In this document: positions 35,581-44,067 of the stretch, in pieces
Numbering within the stretch: position 1 is the first letter of the stretch
Layout: the number at the start of each line of letters is the position of its first letter
NCBI RefSeq assembly: GCF_050434925.1
Contig: NZ_JBNDJK010000001.1
Location: forward strand, 7,006,001 to 7,070,000
Length of the DNA stretch: 64,000 bases
Direction: 5' to 3'
Source of the DNA: Inquilinus ginsengisoli_B
Lineage (GTDB): Bacteria; Pseudomonadota; Alphaproteobacteria; DSM-16000; Inquilinaceae
Translations under genes and position numbers: made by a program
The notes under the pieces: model-generated
Databases searched by the model: none
What the model was told of the DNA's origin: nothing
The model's input: the letters and a program-made list of their open reading frames with translations, nothing else

Positions 35581-37074
35581 ATGGCAAGCAGACTCAAGGC
35601 CTGCCTGCTCGGCGCGGTGCTCGCACTGGTTGCGGTGCCCGCGCTCGCCGAGGCCAAGGACCGCTTCGTGGTCGACCTGGTCAACGAGCCGTCGACGCTG
35701 GACCCGCAGCTGCAGTGGAACCCGGACAGCTACTACGTCTACCGCAACATCTTCGACAACCTGGTCACCCGCGACGACAAGGGCGAGATCGTCCCGCAGA
35801 TCGCGACCGCCTGGAAGGTGCTGTCCGACACCCGGGTCGAGTTCGAGGTCCGCGACGGCGTCACCTTCCATGACGGCAGCCCGCTGACGCCGGAGGATGT
35901 CGCCTACAGCGTCGGCCGGATCATCGATCCGAAGCTCGCCAGCCCGCAACGGGGCCAGTTCGACAAGATCGTGAAGGCCGAGGCGACGGGGCCGCACAGC
36001 GTCGTGCTGACCCTCGCCGGCCCCTACCCGGCCTTGCTGGCGCAGCTGGTGAAGCTGTCGATCGTGCCGAAGCATGTGGTCGAGGCGGTCGGCAACGACG
36101 CCTTCAACCTGAAGCCGGTCGGCAGCGGCCCGTACAAGTTCGACGGCTGGCAGCGCGGCGTCGCCGTCACCCTGACCCGCAACGACGCCTATTGGGGCCA
36201 GAAGGGGCCGTTCGCGACCGCGGTGTTCCGGGCGGTGCCCGACGCCGCCACCCGGCTGGCCGACATCCAGGCCGGTAGCGCCGACCTGGCGATGTCGCTC
36301 GATTCCGACCTGGCCGGGCAGCTCGAGGCCTCGGGCAAGGGCAAGCGGCTCTATACGCTGACCGAACGTTTGGCTTATCTGCGCCTGAACCCGACCAAGC
36401 CGCCCTTCGACGACCCGCGGCTGCGCCAGGCCGTGGCCTATGCCGTCGACAAGGAGGGCATCACCGAAGGCATCCTCGGCGGCCTGGACAAGCCAATCGG
36501 GCAGATGCTGACGCCGGCGCATTTCGGCTGGTTCGACGACATCCCCGGCCTGCCCTACGACCCGGACAAGGCCAAGGCCCTGGTGGCCGAGGTGGGGGGC
36601 TCGCCGCAGGTCGAGATCGCCACCGGCGCCTTCTTCGACCAGCGGGTGGTGCAGGCAATCCAGCAGGAGCTGGCCGATGTCGGCTTCGATGCCAGCATCA
36701 AGCTGGTCGACACGCCGACCTTCCTGAAGCTGATCCAGCAGGGCGCGCAGGGCGGCCCGACCCTGGCCGTCAGCCGGTCCTCCTGCGCCTGCCAGGATGC
36801 GGACGGGGCGCTGTACCAGTTGTTCCACTCCGGCAATCCCTGGACCATCGTCGAGAACAAGGAGCTCGACGGCTGGCTGGACGACGCCCGGGCGACGCTG
36901 GACAGCGACAAGCGGCTGGCCGACTACCGCAAGGTCAGCACCTTCATCGCCAAGGAGATCCCGGTGGTGCCGCTGTTCCAGACGGTGGCGATCTACGGCG
37001 CCGCCAAGCCGCTGCAATGGACGCCGACGCCGAACGAAAGCCTGTTCCTGAACCGCATGTCCTGGTCGGAATGA
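35581..37074 (+). CDS. extracellular solute-binding protein, family 5 (second of tandem pair)
   Basis: A 497-residue paralogue of the preceding protein, two bases downstream. The signal peptide ends ALAEAKD; long stretches are shared (LDPQLQWNPDSYYVYRN, LVTRDDKGEIVPQ, VPKHVVEAVGNDAFN). Differences cluster in the C-terminal lobe, such as residues around LYQLFHSGNPWT, which could change the ligand pocket. Tandem duplication followed by divergence is the simplest explanation. Confidence 0.94.
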   Translation: MASRLKACLLGAVLALVAVPALAEAKDRFVVDLVNEPSTLDPQLQWNPDSYYVYRNIFDNLVTRDDKGEIVPQIATAWKVLSDTRVEFEVRDGVTFHDGSPLTPEDVAYSVGRIIDPKLASPQRGQFDKIVKAEATGPHSVVLTLAGPYPALLAQLVKLSIVPKHVVEAVGNDAFNLKPVGSGPYKFDGWQRGVAVTLTRNDAYWGQKGPFATAVFRAVPDAATRLADIQAGSADLAMSLDSDLAGQLEASGKGKRLYTLTERLAYLRLNPTKPPFDDPRLRQAVAYAVDKEGITEGILGGLDKPIGQMLTPAHFGWFDDIPGLPYDPDKAKALVAEVGGSPQVEIATGAFFDQRVVQAIQQELADVGFDASIKLVDTPTFLKLIQQGAQGGPTLAVSRSSCACQDADGALYQLFHSGNPWTIVENKELDGWLDDARATLDSDKRLADYRKVSTFIAKEIPVVPLFQTVAIYGAAKPLQWTPTPNESLFLNRMSWSE

Positions 37075-37093
37075 CGGAGGACCGGTATCGGGC

Positions 37094-38020
37094 ATGACCG
37101 CCTTCCTGCTCCGCCGCCTGGGCCAGGCGCTGCTGACGATCTTCGGCGTCGCCACGCTGATCTTCTTCCTGCAGCGCCTGACCGGCGACCCGACCTATCT
37201 GCTGGTGCCGGATACCGCCACCCAGGCGGATATCGAGGCGCTGCGCCATGCGCTGGGCTTCGACCGGCCGCTGTGGGTGCAATACCTGTCCTTCCTGGGC
37301 GAGATCGCGCGCTTCGACCTCGGCCGGTCGGTGGTGCAGTCCGTGCCGGTCCTGGACATCATCGCCTCGCGCCTGCCCTACACCCTGGCGCTGGCGGCCG
37401 GGGCGCTGCTGGTGGCCTGCGGCATCGGCATCCCGGTCGGGGTGGCGCTGGCGCTCTGGCGCGACCGCTGGACGGCCCGGCTGCTGGCCGGGCTGGTGCT
37501 GGCGGCGCAGAGCATGCCGACCTTCTGGAGCGGCATCCTGATGATCCTGGTCTTCGCCGTCACGCTGGGCTGGCTGCCGCCTTCCTCCACCGGCGGCATC
37601 GACCATCTGGTGATGCCGTCGGTGGCGCTGGGCCTGCTCAGCATGGCGACCTTCGCCCGGGTGACGCGGACCGCCCTGCTGGAGGAGCTGTCGAAGGACT
37701 ATGTCCGCACCGCCCGGGCCCGCGGCGCCGGGACCGGGCGCCTGCTGCTGCGCCACCTGGCCCGCAATGCCTCGATCCCGATCATCACCGTCGCCGGGCT
37801 GGAGATCTCGAACCTCCTGGCCGGCGCGGTGATCGTCGAGACGGTGTTCGCCTGGCCGGGGCTGGGGCAGCTGACGGTGCAGTCGATCCTGGCCCGCGAC
37901 TTTCCGATCGTGCAGGGGGTGGTGCTGCTGGGGTCCTTCGTCACCGTCGCGCTGAACCTGCTGACCGATCTCCTCTACACCGCCGTCGACCCGCGCATCC
38001 GGCTGGGGAACGCGCGATGA
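37094..38020 (+). CDS. DppB-type ABC transporter permease
   Basis: The 308-residue inner-membrane permease has the DppB layout with N-terminal TM helix, TGDPTYLL in the first periplasmic region, several TM helices and the EAA loop KDYVRTARARGAG. The C-terminus DPRIRLGNAR overlaps the start of the DppC-type gene by 4 bases. GGAGG about 14 bases upstream is the nearest ribosome-binding sequence. Confidence 0.95.
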   Translation: MTAFLLRRLGQALLTIFGVATLIFFLQRLTGDPTYLLVPDTATQADIEALRHALGFDRPLWVQYLSFLGEIARFDLGRSVVQSVPVLDIIASRLPYTLALAAGALLVACGIGIPVGVALALWRDRWTARLLAGLVLAAQSMPTFWSGILMILVFAVTLGWLPPSSTGGIDHLVMPSVALGLLSMATFARVTRTALLEELSKDYVRTARARGAGTGRLLLRHLARNASIPIITVAGLEISNLLAGAVIVETVFAWPGLGQLTVQSILARDFPIVQGVVLLGSFVTVALNLLTDLLYTAVDPRIRLGNAR

Positions 38021-38871
38021 GCGCCGCCGTCGACACGGCCCCGGCCGCAAGGCGCCCGCTGCGACGTGCCGCGCCTTTCATCGCGATCCTGGCGCTGTTC
38101 GCCCTGGCCGCGGTGCTGGCACCGCTGGTCGCGCCCTACGACCCGAACGCCCAGAACCTGCTCGGCCGGCTGAAGCCGCCCGGCACCGTCGCCCGCAACG
38201 TCCACTACCTGCTGGGCAGCGACGAGCTCGGCCGCGACCTGCTGAGCCGCCTGGTCTGGGGTGCCCGGGTCTCGCTGCTGGTCGCGGTGCTGTCGGTGCT
38301 GATCTCCGGCGTCATCGGCACCGTGCTCGGCATGCTCGCCGGCTATCTGCGCGGCCCGGTCGAGCTGGTGGTGATGCGGGTCGTCGACGTCTTCCTGTCG
38401 GTGCCCGCCATCCTGCTGGCCATCATCACCGTCGCCGTGGTCGGGCCCGGCCTGCTGAACGTCATCCTGGTGCTGGCCCTGACGCGCTGGCCGCGCTACG
38501 CCCGCGTCGCCTACGGCCAGACCCTGTCGATCGCCGGCCGGCCCTATGTCCGGCTGTCCGCCTTCATGGGCGCCGGGCCGCTGCGCGTGCTGTTCCGCCA
38601 CATCCTGCCGAACATCCTGGGCGCCGTGACCGTGGTGGCGACGCTGGAGTTCGGGCTGATGGTGCTGTTCGAGGCCGGGCTGTCCTTCCTTGGCCTCGGC
38701 GTGCAGCCGCCCACCGCGAGCTGGGGCGCGATGCTGTCGACCGGCCGCAACTACGTCGCCACCGCTTGGTGGATCGCGACCTTCCCCGGCCTCTGCCTGT
38801 TCCTCCTGGTGCTCGCCGCCAACCTGATCGGCGACGCTTTGCGCGACCGTCTCGCCCCCCACAGCCGATGA
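38017..38871 (+). CDS. DppC-type ABC transporter permease
   Basis: The 284-residue permease carries GSDELGRD, the DppC landmark, after its first TM helix, and an EAA loop RPYVRLSAFMGAGP. The ATG at 38017 is chosen for its ATGA overlap with the DppB-type gene and for giving a normal cytoplasmic N-terminus before the first TM segment. It forms the transmembrane heterodimer with the upstream permease. Confidence 0.94.
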   Translation: MSAAVDTAPAARRPLRRAAPFIAILALFALAAVLAPLVAPYDPNAQNLLGRLKPPGTVARNVHYLLGSDELGRDLLSRLVWGARVSLLVAVLSVLISGVIGTVLGMLAGYLRGPVELVVMRVVDVFLSVPAILLAIITVAVVGPGLLNVILVLALTRWPRYARVAYGQTLSIAGRPYVRLSAFMGAGPLRVLFRHILPNILGAVTVVATLEFGLMVLFEAGLSFLGLGVQPPTASWGAMLSTGRNYVATAWWIATFPGLCLFLLVLAANLIGDALRDRLAPHSR

Positions 38872-38878
38872 GGCCCCC

Positions 38879-39664
38879 ATGAACATCCCCCAGGATCTGA
38901 ACGGCAAGCGCGTGGTGGTGACCGGCGCCTGCGGCGTGGTCGGCAGCTGGATCGCCGCCGCCTTCGCCGAGGCCGGCGCCAGCCTGTGCCTGACCGACAC
39001 CTCGGAACCCGACCTCGACCGCCTGGCGATGAACCTGAAGGGCGACCGCTTCAGCTACGCGGCCGACCTGCGCCAGGAGAGCGAGATCGACGGGCTGGCC
39101 GCCGAGATCGCCGTCCGCTGGGGCACGGCGGACATCCTGGTCAACAACGCCGGGGTCTATCCCAGCGGCTTCCTGCTCGACATCGATGTCGAGGAATGGG
39201 ACCGGATCTTCGACGTCAACCTTCGCGCGCCGTTCCTGCTGACCCGTGCTTTGGCGAAGCAGATGATCGCGGCCCAGGTCCGGGGCAGCATCATCAACAT
39301 CTCCTCCGGGGCGTCGCGCAAGATGCGGCGAACCGTGGTGCCCTACTGCGTGTCGAAAGCGGCGCTGGACCGGCTAACCAAGGGCTTCGCGCTGGAGCTG
39401 GCGGAGTTCGGCATCCGCGTCAACGCGGTCGAGCCCGGCTTCATCGCCGGCAGCAAGGTCAGCCTGCTGACCGAGGAGCATGTCGAGGCCACCAGCGGGT
39501 CGATCCCGCTCGGCCGGCCGTCCTCCGCCGCCGATGTCGGCAATTCCGTGCTGTTCCTGGCCAGCGAGGCCGCCGCCTACATGACCGGGTCGACGCTGAC
39601 GGTCGACGGCGGCAATTCGATCGGGTCGATGGCCGTGTACCAGGCCAAGAAGTCGCCGCTGTAG
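38879..39664 (+). CDS. short-chain dehydrogenase/reductase (SDR)
   Basis: The 261-residue protein is a classical SDR: cofactor motif TGACGVVG (residues 15-22), NNAG (89-92), catalytic serine in ISSGAS (142-143), and Y156/K160 in YCVSK. The C-terminal GRPSSAADVGNSVLFLAS and LTVDGG segments are standard. It oxidises or reduces an alcohol/ketone with NAD(P)H. It sits between the permease and hydrolase genes of the operon, so its substrate is probably derived from the imported compound. Confidence 0.94.
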   Translation: MNIPQDLNGKRVVVTGACGVVGSWIAAAFAEAGASLCLTDTSEPDLDRLAMNLKGDRFSYAADLRQESEIDGLAAEIAVRWGTADILVNNAGVYPSGFLLDIDVEEWDRIFDVNLRAPFLLTRALAKQMIAAQVRGSIINISSGASRKMRRTVVPYCVSKAALDRLTKGFALELAEFGIRVNAVEPGFIAGSKVSLLTEEHVEATSGSIPLGRPSSAADVGNSVLFLASEAAAYMTGSTLTVDGGNSIGSMAVYQAKKSPL

Positions 39665-39673
39665 GAGGAACCG

Positions 39674-40564
39674 ATGGTCCAGCCCTGGCCGCGCTACCAA
39701 TGGCCGGAAGGCCGCGACAGCGCCTTCTGCTTCACCGTCGATGTCGACGCGGATTCGCCCTATCTCTGGCAGCAGCGGGCGCCGGAGGCGACGCGCTCGC
39801 TGGGCCAGCTGGAGCAGCGCCGCTTCGGGCCGCGGCTGGGCATCTGGCGGCTGCTCGACCTGGCTGACCGCTTCGGCATCAAAGGCAGCTTCTTCGTGCC
39901 CGGCGCGGTGGCCGAGGCCAACCCCGAGCTGCTGCCGGCCTTCTTGCAGCGCGGCCACGAGATCGGCCTGCACGGCTATTTCCACGAAATCGTGGCGCAG
40001 AGCAGCGACGCCGAGTTCACCGGCGCGCTGGAGGCCGCGATCGAGGTGTTCCGGCGCCAGACCGGCGCGGTGCCGAAGGGCTTCCGCTCGCCGGCCTGGG
40101 AGATGACCCCGCACATGCTGGCGGAGATCCGACGGCACGGCTTCTGGGACAGCTCGCTGGCGGGCGCCGACCACCCCTACGAGATCGACGGCGTGGTCGA
40201 GGTGCCGGTGCAATGGGCGATCGACGACGCCGTGTTCTTCAAATTCTCCGGCGGCGGCACCGACCAGTGGCCGCCCGAGGCGCCGGGTCCGATCCTGGAG
40301 GGCTGGCTGGACGAATGGGAAGGCCTGCGCTGCCTGAACGGCCTGTTCATGCTGACCGTGCACGACTGGATCTCCGGCCGGGCCCAGCGGCTGCGGCTGC
40401 TGGAGCGCCTTCTGGAGCGGGTCACCACGGCACCCGGCGTCTGGATCGCCACGGTCGGCGAGGTCGCGGCGTATCACGCCGGCTCGGTCAATGCCGGGCG
40501 GTTCGTCGCCGCCTCCGACATCCCCGGCCCGGTGGAGCCGCGCCGCTTCGGGCGCAAGGCATGA
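39674..40564 (+). CDS. polysaccharide deacetylase-family (NodB/PgdA/cyclic imidase-like) hydrolase
   Basis: The 296-residue protein has the NodB-homology core: TVDVDAD with the aspartate pair at D23/D25 and the metal motif HGYFH at residues 100-104, plus RSPAWEMTP. No signal peptide is present, so it acts in the cytoplasm. Members without export signals, such as HpPgdA-like proteins and cyclic imidases, cleave amide or imide bonds of small molecules rather than polysaccharide. Next to a gamma-glutamyltransferase-like gene, a small amide or imide substrate seems more likely than a polymer (inference). Confidence 0.88.
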   Translation: MVQPWPRYQWPEGRDSAFCFTVDVDADSPYLWQQRAPEATRSLGQLEQRRFGPRLGIWRLLDLADRFGIKGSFFVPGAVAEANPELLPAFLQRGHEIGLHGYFHEIVAQSSDAEFTGALEAAIEVFRRQTGAVPKGFRSPAWEMTPHMLAEIRRHGFWDSSLAGADHPYEIDGVVEVPVQWAIDDAVFFKFSGGGTDQWPPEAPGPILEGWLDEWEGLRCLNGLFMLTVHDWISGRAQRLRLLERLLERVTTAPGVWIATVGEVAAYHAGSVNAGRFVAASDIPGPVEPRRFGRKA

Positions 40565-42114
40565 ATGTGAGCGGCCGCAAGACCGAGATCCGCAGCCGAC
40601 ATGGCCTGGTCGCGGCCCAGCATCGCTATGCCGCCGAGGCCGGCGCGGCGGCACTGGCCCGCGGCGGCAACGCCATGGATGCGGCGGTGGTGGCGGCGCT
40701 GGTGCTGAGCGTGGTCGAGCCCTGGCTGTCCGGCATCGGTGGCGGCGGCTTCCTGCTGCATGCCGATGGCTCGAGCGGCGCGGTCTCGGCGCTGGACTTC
40801 AACGTCCGGGCCCCGGCGGCGCTGGACCCGGCCGACTATCCGCTGGCAGGGGCCGACACCGGCAACTGGTTCCAGTGGCCGTCGGTGGTCGAGGACCGCA
40901 ACCTGATCGGCGGCCCCTCGATCTGCGTGCCTGGCGCCGTCGCCGGCCTGGCCGCGGCACTGGAGCGCTTCGGCAGCATCGGCTGGGCCGAGGCGCTGGC
41001 GCCAGCCATCGACCATGCCGAGCGGGGGCTGGAGATCGACTGGTACGCCGCCTTCTGCATCTCGATCGAAGCCGCGGCCCTGGGTCGTTTCGCGCCGACG
41101 GCCGCGCTGCTGCTGGAGAACGGCGAGGCCCCGAAGGCGGTGGATGGGAAGCACCGTCCGATGCCGGCCAAGGCGCGGATGCTGCGGCGACTGGCGCAGG
41201 CTGGCCCCCGCGACTTCTACGAGGGCGAAACCGCGCGGGACCTGGCGGCCGACCTGGCCGAGGCCGGGTCACGCATCACCGCCGCCGACCTCGCCGCCTA
41301 CCAGCCCCGCTGGGCCGAGCCGCTGCGCGGCGCCTATCGCGGCCGGGACGTCTGGGCCATGCCGGGGTTGAGCGGCGGGCCGAGCCTGCTGCAGGCGCTG
41401 GACCTGCTGGCGCCGCGGACCGGCTGGGGCGACAAACCCGACGCTCGGGCGGCGCTGGCCTATGCCCGGGCGGCGCGCGAGGCCTATCGCCGCCGCCTGA
41501 CCGGCATGGGCCATGCAGGCCTGAGCCGCGATCCCGGCTGCACCAGCCATGTCAGCGTGGTCGACGCGCAGGGCAACATGGTCTCGCTGACCAACACCCT
41601 GCTGTCCCGCTTCGGGTCGAAGGTGGTGCTGCCGCGCGCCGGCATCCTGATGAACAACGGCATGATGTGGTTCGACCCACGGCCGGGCCAGCCGAACTCG
41701 ATGGCCGGAGGCGCCCAGCCGCTGGCCAATATGTGCCCGCTGATCCTGGGTCGCGACGGCCGGCCGGAACTGGCGATCGGCGCGGCAGGCGGCCGGTCGA
41801 TCTTCCCGGCCCTGCTGCAGTTGATCTCCTACATCGTCGATTACGGCATGACGCTGGAGGAGGCGTTCCACACGCCGCGCGTGGATGCCAGTACCCCGAC
41901 AATCAAGGTGAACGCCCAGGCCGCCCCCGACGTCGCCGCCGCCGTAGCCCGCGACTTCCCGGTCGAGATCGTCGAGGACACGCTGTATCCGGTGAACTTC
42001 GCCATCGCCTCCGCCGCGTCACGCGATCCGGATACCGGAGAGACGGTCGGCATGGCGCACCCGACCAGCCCCTGGTCCGGCGTCGCGGTCGGAGGACCGG
42101 CCGATGTCGCTTGA
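40561..42114 (+). CDS. gamma-glutamyltransferase family (Ntn-hydrolase) protein
   Basis: The 517-residue protein matches gamma-glutamyltranspeptidase-type Ntn hydrolases. The N-terminal GGNAMDAAVVAALVLSVVEP and GIGGGGF segments and the autocleavage/nucleophile threonine in CTSHVSVVD (T328) are present; N-terminal cleavage would give a small subunit of about 190 residues. No signal peptide is visible, so it is probably cytoplasmic, unlike classical periplasmic GGT. The family hydrolyses gamma-glutamyl amides, and relatives cleave cephalosporin side chains. The ATG at 40561 overlaps the preceding stop by 4 bases. Confidence 0.92.
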   Translation: MNVSGRKTEIRSRHGLVAAQHRYAAEAGAAALARGGNAMDAAVVAALVLSVVEPWLSGIGGGGFLLHADGSSGAVSALDFNVRAPAALDPADYPLAGADTGNWFQWPSVVEDRNLIGGPSICVPGAVAGLAAALERFGSIGWAEALAPAIDHAERGLEIDWYAAFCISIEAAALGRFAPTAALLLENGEAPKAVDGKHRPMPAKARMLRRLAQAGPRDFYEGETARDLAADLAEAGSRITAADLAAYQPRWAEPLRGAYRGRDVWAMPGLSGGPSLLQALDLLAPRTGWGDKPDARAALAYARAAREAYRRRLTGMGHAGLSRDPGCTSHVSVVDAQGNMVSLTNTLLSRFGSKVVLPRAGILMNNGMMWFDPRPGQPNSMAGGAQPLANMCPLILGRDGRPELAIGAAGGRSIFPALLQLISYIVDYGMTLEEAFHTPRVDASTPTIKVNAQAAPDVAAAVARDFPVEIVEDTLYPVNFAIASAASRDPDTGETVGMAHPTSPWSGVAVGGPADVA

Positions 42115-43090
42115 CGCTCCGCCCCTGCTCGCCATCGACGGGCTGCGGGTCGCCATCGGCGGCCGGTCCGTGGTCGACGGGGTGTCGCTGTCGATCCGCC
42201 GCGGTGAGGTGCTGGCCCTGGTCGGCGAAAGCGGTTGCGGCAAGAGCCTGACGGCGCTGTCGGTGCTGCGCCTGCTGCCCGCCGCCGCGCGCGTCGCCGG
42301 CGGCGCGATCAGCATGGAGGGGACCGATCTTCTCAGCTTGCCCGAGGCTGCGCTGCGCGACCTGCGCGGCAACCGGGTGTCGGTGATCTTCCAGGAGCCG
42401 GTGGCGTCGCTGAACCCGCTGGTCCGGGTCGGCGACCAGGTGGCGGAGAGCCTGCGGCTGCATCGCGGTGCCTCGGCCGCCGCTGCCCGGGCCGAGGCCG
42501 TGGCCATGCTGGCGCGGGTCGGCATCGCCGATCCGGAGCGGCGGGCCGGGCAGTTCCCGTTCGAGCTGTCGGGCGGCATGTGCCAGCGGGTGATGATCGC
42601 CTCCGCCCTGATCTGCCGACCGGAGATCCTGATCGCCGACGAGCCGACCACGGCGCTGGACGTCACCATCCAGGCCCAGATCCTGGACCTGCTGAAATCG
42701 CTGCGGGCCGAGGCCGGCAGCGCCATCCTGCTGATCACCCACGACATGGGCGTGGTCGCCGACATGGCCGACCGGGTGGCGGTGATGTATGGCGGCACGG
42801 TGGTCGAGAGCGGGCCGGTCGACGCCATCTTCGACGCCCCGGCCCACCCCTACACCAAGCTGCTGCTGGCCACCGTGCCGCGGCTGGACGGCCCCCGCCG
42901 CGAGGAGCTGAAGACCATCGCCGGTGCGGTGCCGGACGCGGCGAGCTGGCCGCAGGGCTGCCGTTTCCGCACCCGCTGCCCGCTGGCCGATGAGCGCTGC
43001 GCCGAGGCGCCGCCGCTGGAGCCGGCGCTGGGCGATCCCGGGCATCTGGCGGCCTGCTGGCACGGCGACCGCGTGGAGGCGCTGGCATGA
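42104..43090 (+). CDS. DppD/OppD-type ABC transporter ATPase
   Basis: A 328-residue ATPase with Walker A GESGCGKS (residues 41-48), ELSGGMCQR signature, DEPTTALDVT after Walker B and the oligopeptide-transporter C-terminal extension (CRFRTRCPLADERC). It starts 11 bases before the stop of the preceding hydrolase gene and overlaps the next ATPase gene by 4 bases. Confidence 0.94.
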   Translation: MSLDAPPLLAIDGLRVAIGGRSVVDGVSLSIRRGEVLALVGESGCGKSLTALSVLRLLPAAARVAGGAISMEGTDLLSLPEAALRDLRGNRVSVIFQEPVASLNPLVRVGDQVAESLRLHRGASAAAARAEAVAMLARVGIADPERRAGQFPFELSGGMCQRVMIASALICRPEILIADEPTTALDVTIQAQILDLLKSLRAEAGSAILLITHDMGVVADMADRVAVMYGGTVVESGPVDAIFDAPAHPYTKLLLATVPRLDGPRREELKTIAGAVPDAASWPQGCRFRTRCPLADERCAEAPPLEPALGDPGHLAACWHGDRVEALA

Positions 43091-44049
43091 CCCCGCTCCT
43101 CTCGGTCCGCGACCTGGCGGTGCATTTCCCGGTCCGCGGTGCGGCCAAGGGCGCCGTGGTCAAGGCGGTGGACGGCATCTCGCTCGACCTCGAGGCCGGC
43201 CACACCCTGGCGCTGGTCGGCGAGAGCGGCTGCGGCAAGTCGACCACCGGCTACGCCATCCTGGGGCTGGAGCGGGCGACGCGCGGCACCGTGGCCTTCG
43301 AGGGCCGCGACGTCACCCATGCCGCCCCGGCCGAGCGCCGCGCCTTGGCCGGCGCGATGCAGATCGTGTTCCAGGACCCCAGCGCCGCGCTGGACCCGAA
43401 GATGCGGATCGACGCCAGCATCGCCGAGCCACTGGCGATCCGCGGCACGCCCGGCGCCGAGCGGCGCCGGCGCGTGGCGGAGCTGCTGGACCTGGTCGGC
43501 CTGCCGGCCAGCTACGCCCAGCGCTATCCCAACGAGCTGTCGGGCGGGCAGCGCCAGCGGGTGGTGATCGCCCGGGCCCTGGCGCTGTCGCCGAAGCTGC
43601 TGGTCTGCGACGAGCCGGTCTCGGCGCTGGACGTCTCGATCCGCTCGCAGATCCTGAACCTGCTGGTGCGGCTGCAGGACCAGCTCGGCCTGGCCTATCT
43701 GTTCATCAGTCACGACCTGTCGGTGGTGCGCCACATCGCCGACCGGGTGGCGGTGATGTATCTCGGCACCATCGTCGAGCAGGGCGACACCGACGCCGTC
43801 TTCGCCGCACCGCGCCACCCCTACACCGAGGCTCTGCTGTCGGCGATCCCGCTGCCTGACCCGCGGGCCCAGCGGCAGCGCCGCAAGATCATCCTGTCCG
43901 GCGACCTGCCGAGCCCGCTGGCCACGCCCGCCGGCTGCCCCTTCGTCAGCCGCTGCCCGATCCGGGTCGAGGAGTGCGCGGCCATCCGCCCGGCGCTGCG
44001 CCCGGCCGAGGGCGGCACCGAGGCCGCCTGCCTGGTCCGGGCGGGATGA
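43087..44049 (+). CDS. DppF/OppF-type ABC transporter ATPase
   Basis: The 320-residue ATPase has Walker A GESGCGKS (residues 45-52), ELSGGQRQR signature, DEPVSALDVS and the C-terminal CPFVSRCPIRVEEC extension. It closes the plus-strand operon and converges on matC, whose stop is only 18 bases away; no terminator hairpin fits in that gap. Confidence 0.94.
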   Translation: MTPLLSVRDLAVHFPVRGAAKGAVVKAVDGISLDLEAGHTLALVGESGCGKSTTGYAILGLERATRGTVAFEGRDVTHAAPAERRALAGAMQIVFQDPSAALDPKMRIDASIAEPLAIRGTPGAERRRRVAELLDLVGLPASYAQRYPNELSGGQRQRVVIARALALSPKLLVCDEPVSALDVSIRSQILNLLVRLQDQLGLAYLFISHDLSVVRHIADRVAVMYLGTIVEQGDTDAVFAAPRHPYTEALLSAIPLPDPRAQRQRRKIILSGDLPSPLATPAGCPFVSRCPIRVEECAAIRPALRPAEGGTEAACLVRAG

Positions 44050-44067
44050 CGGCAGCGTGGTGCCGGG

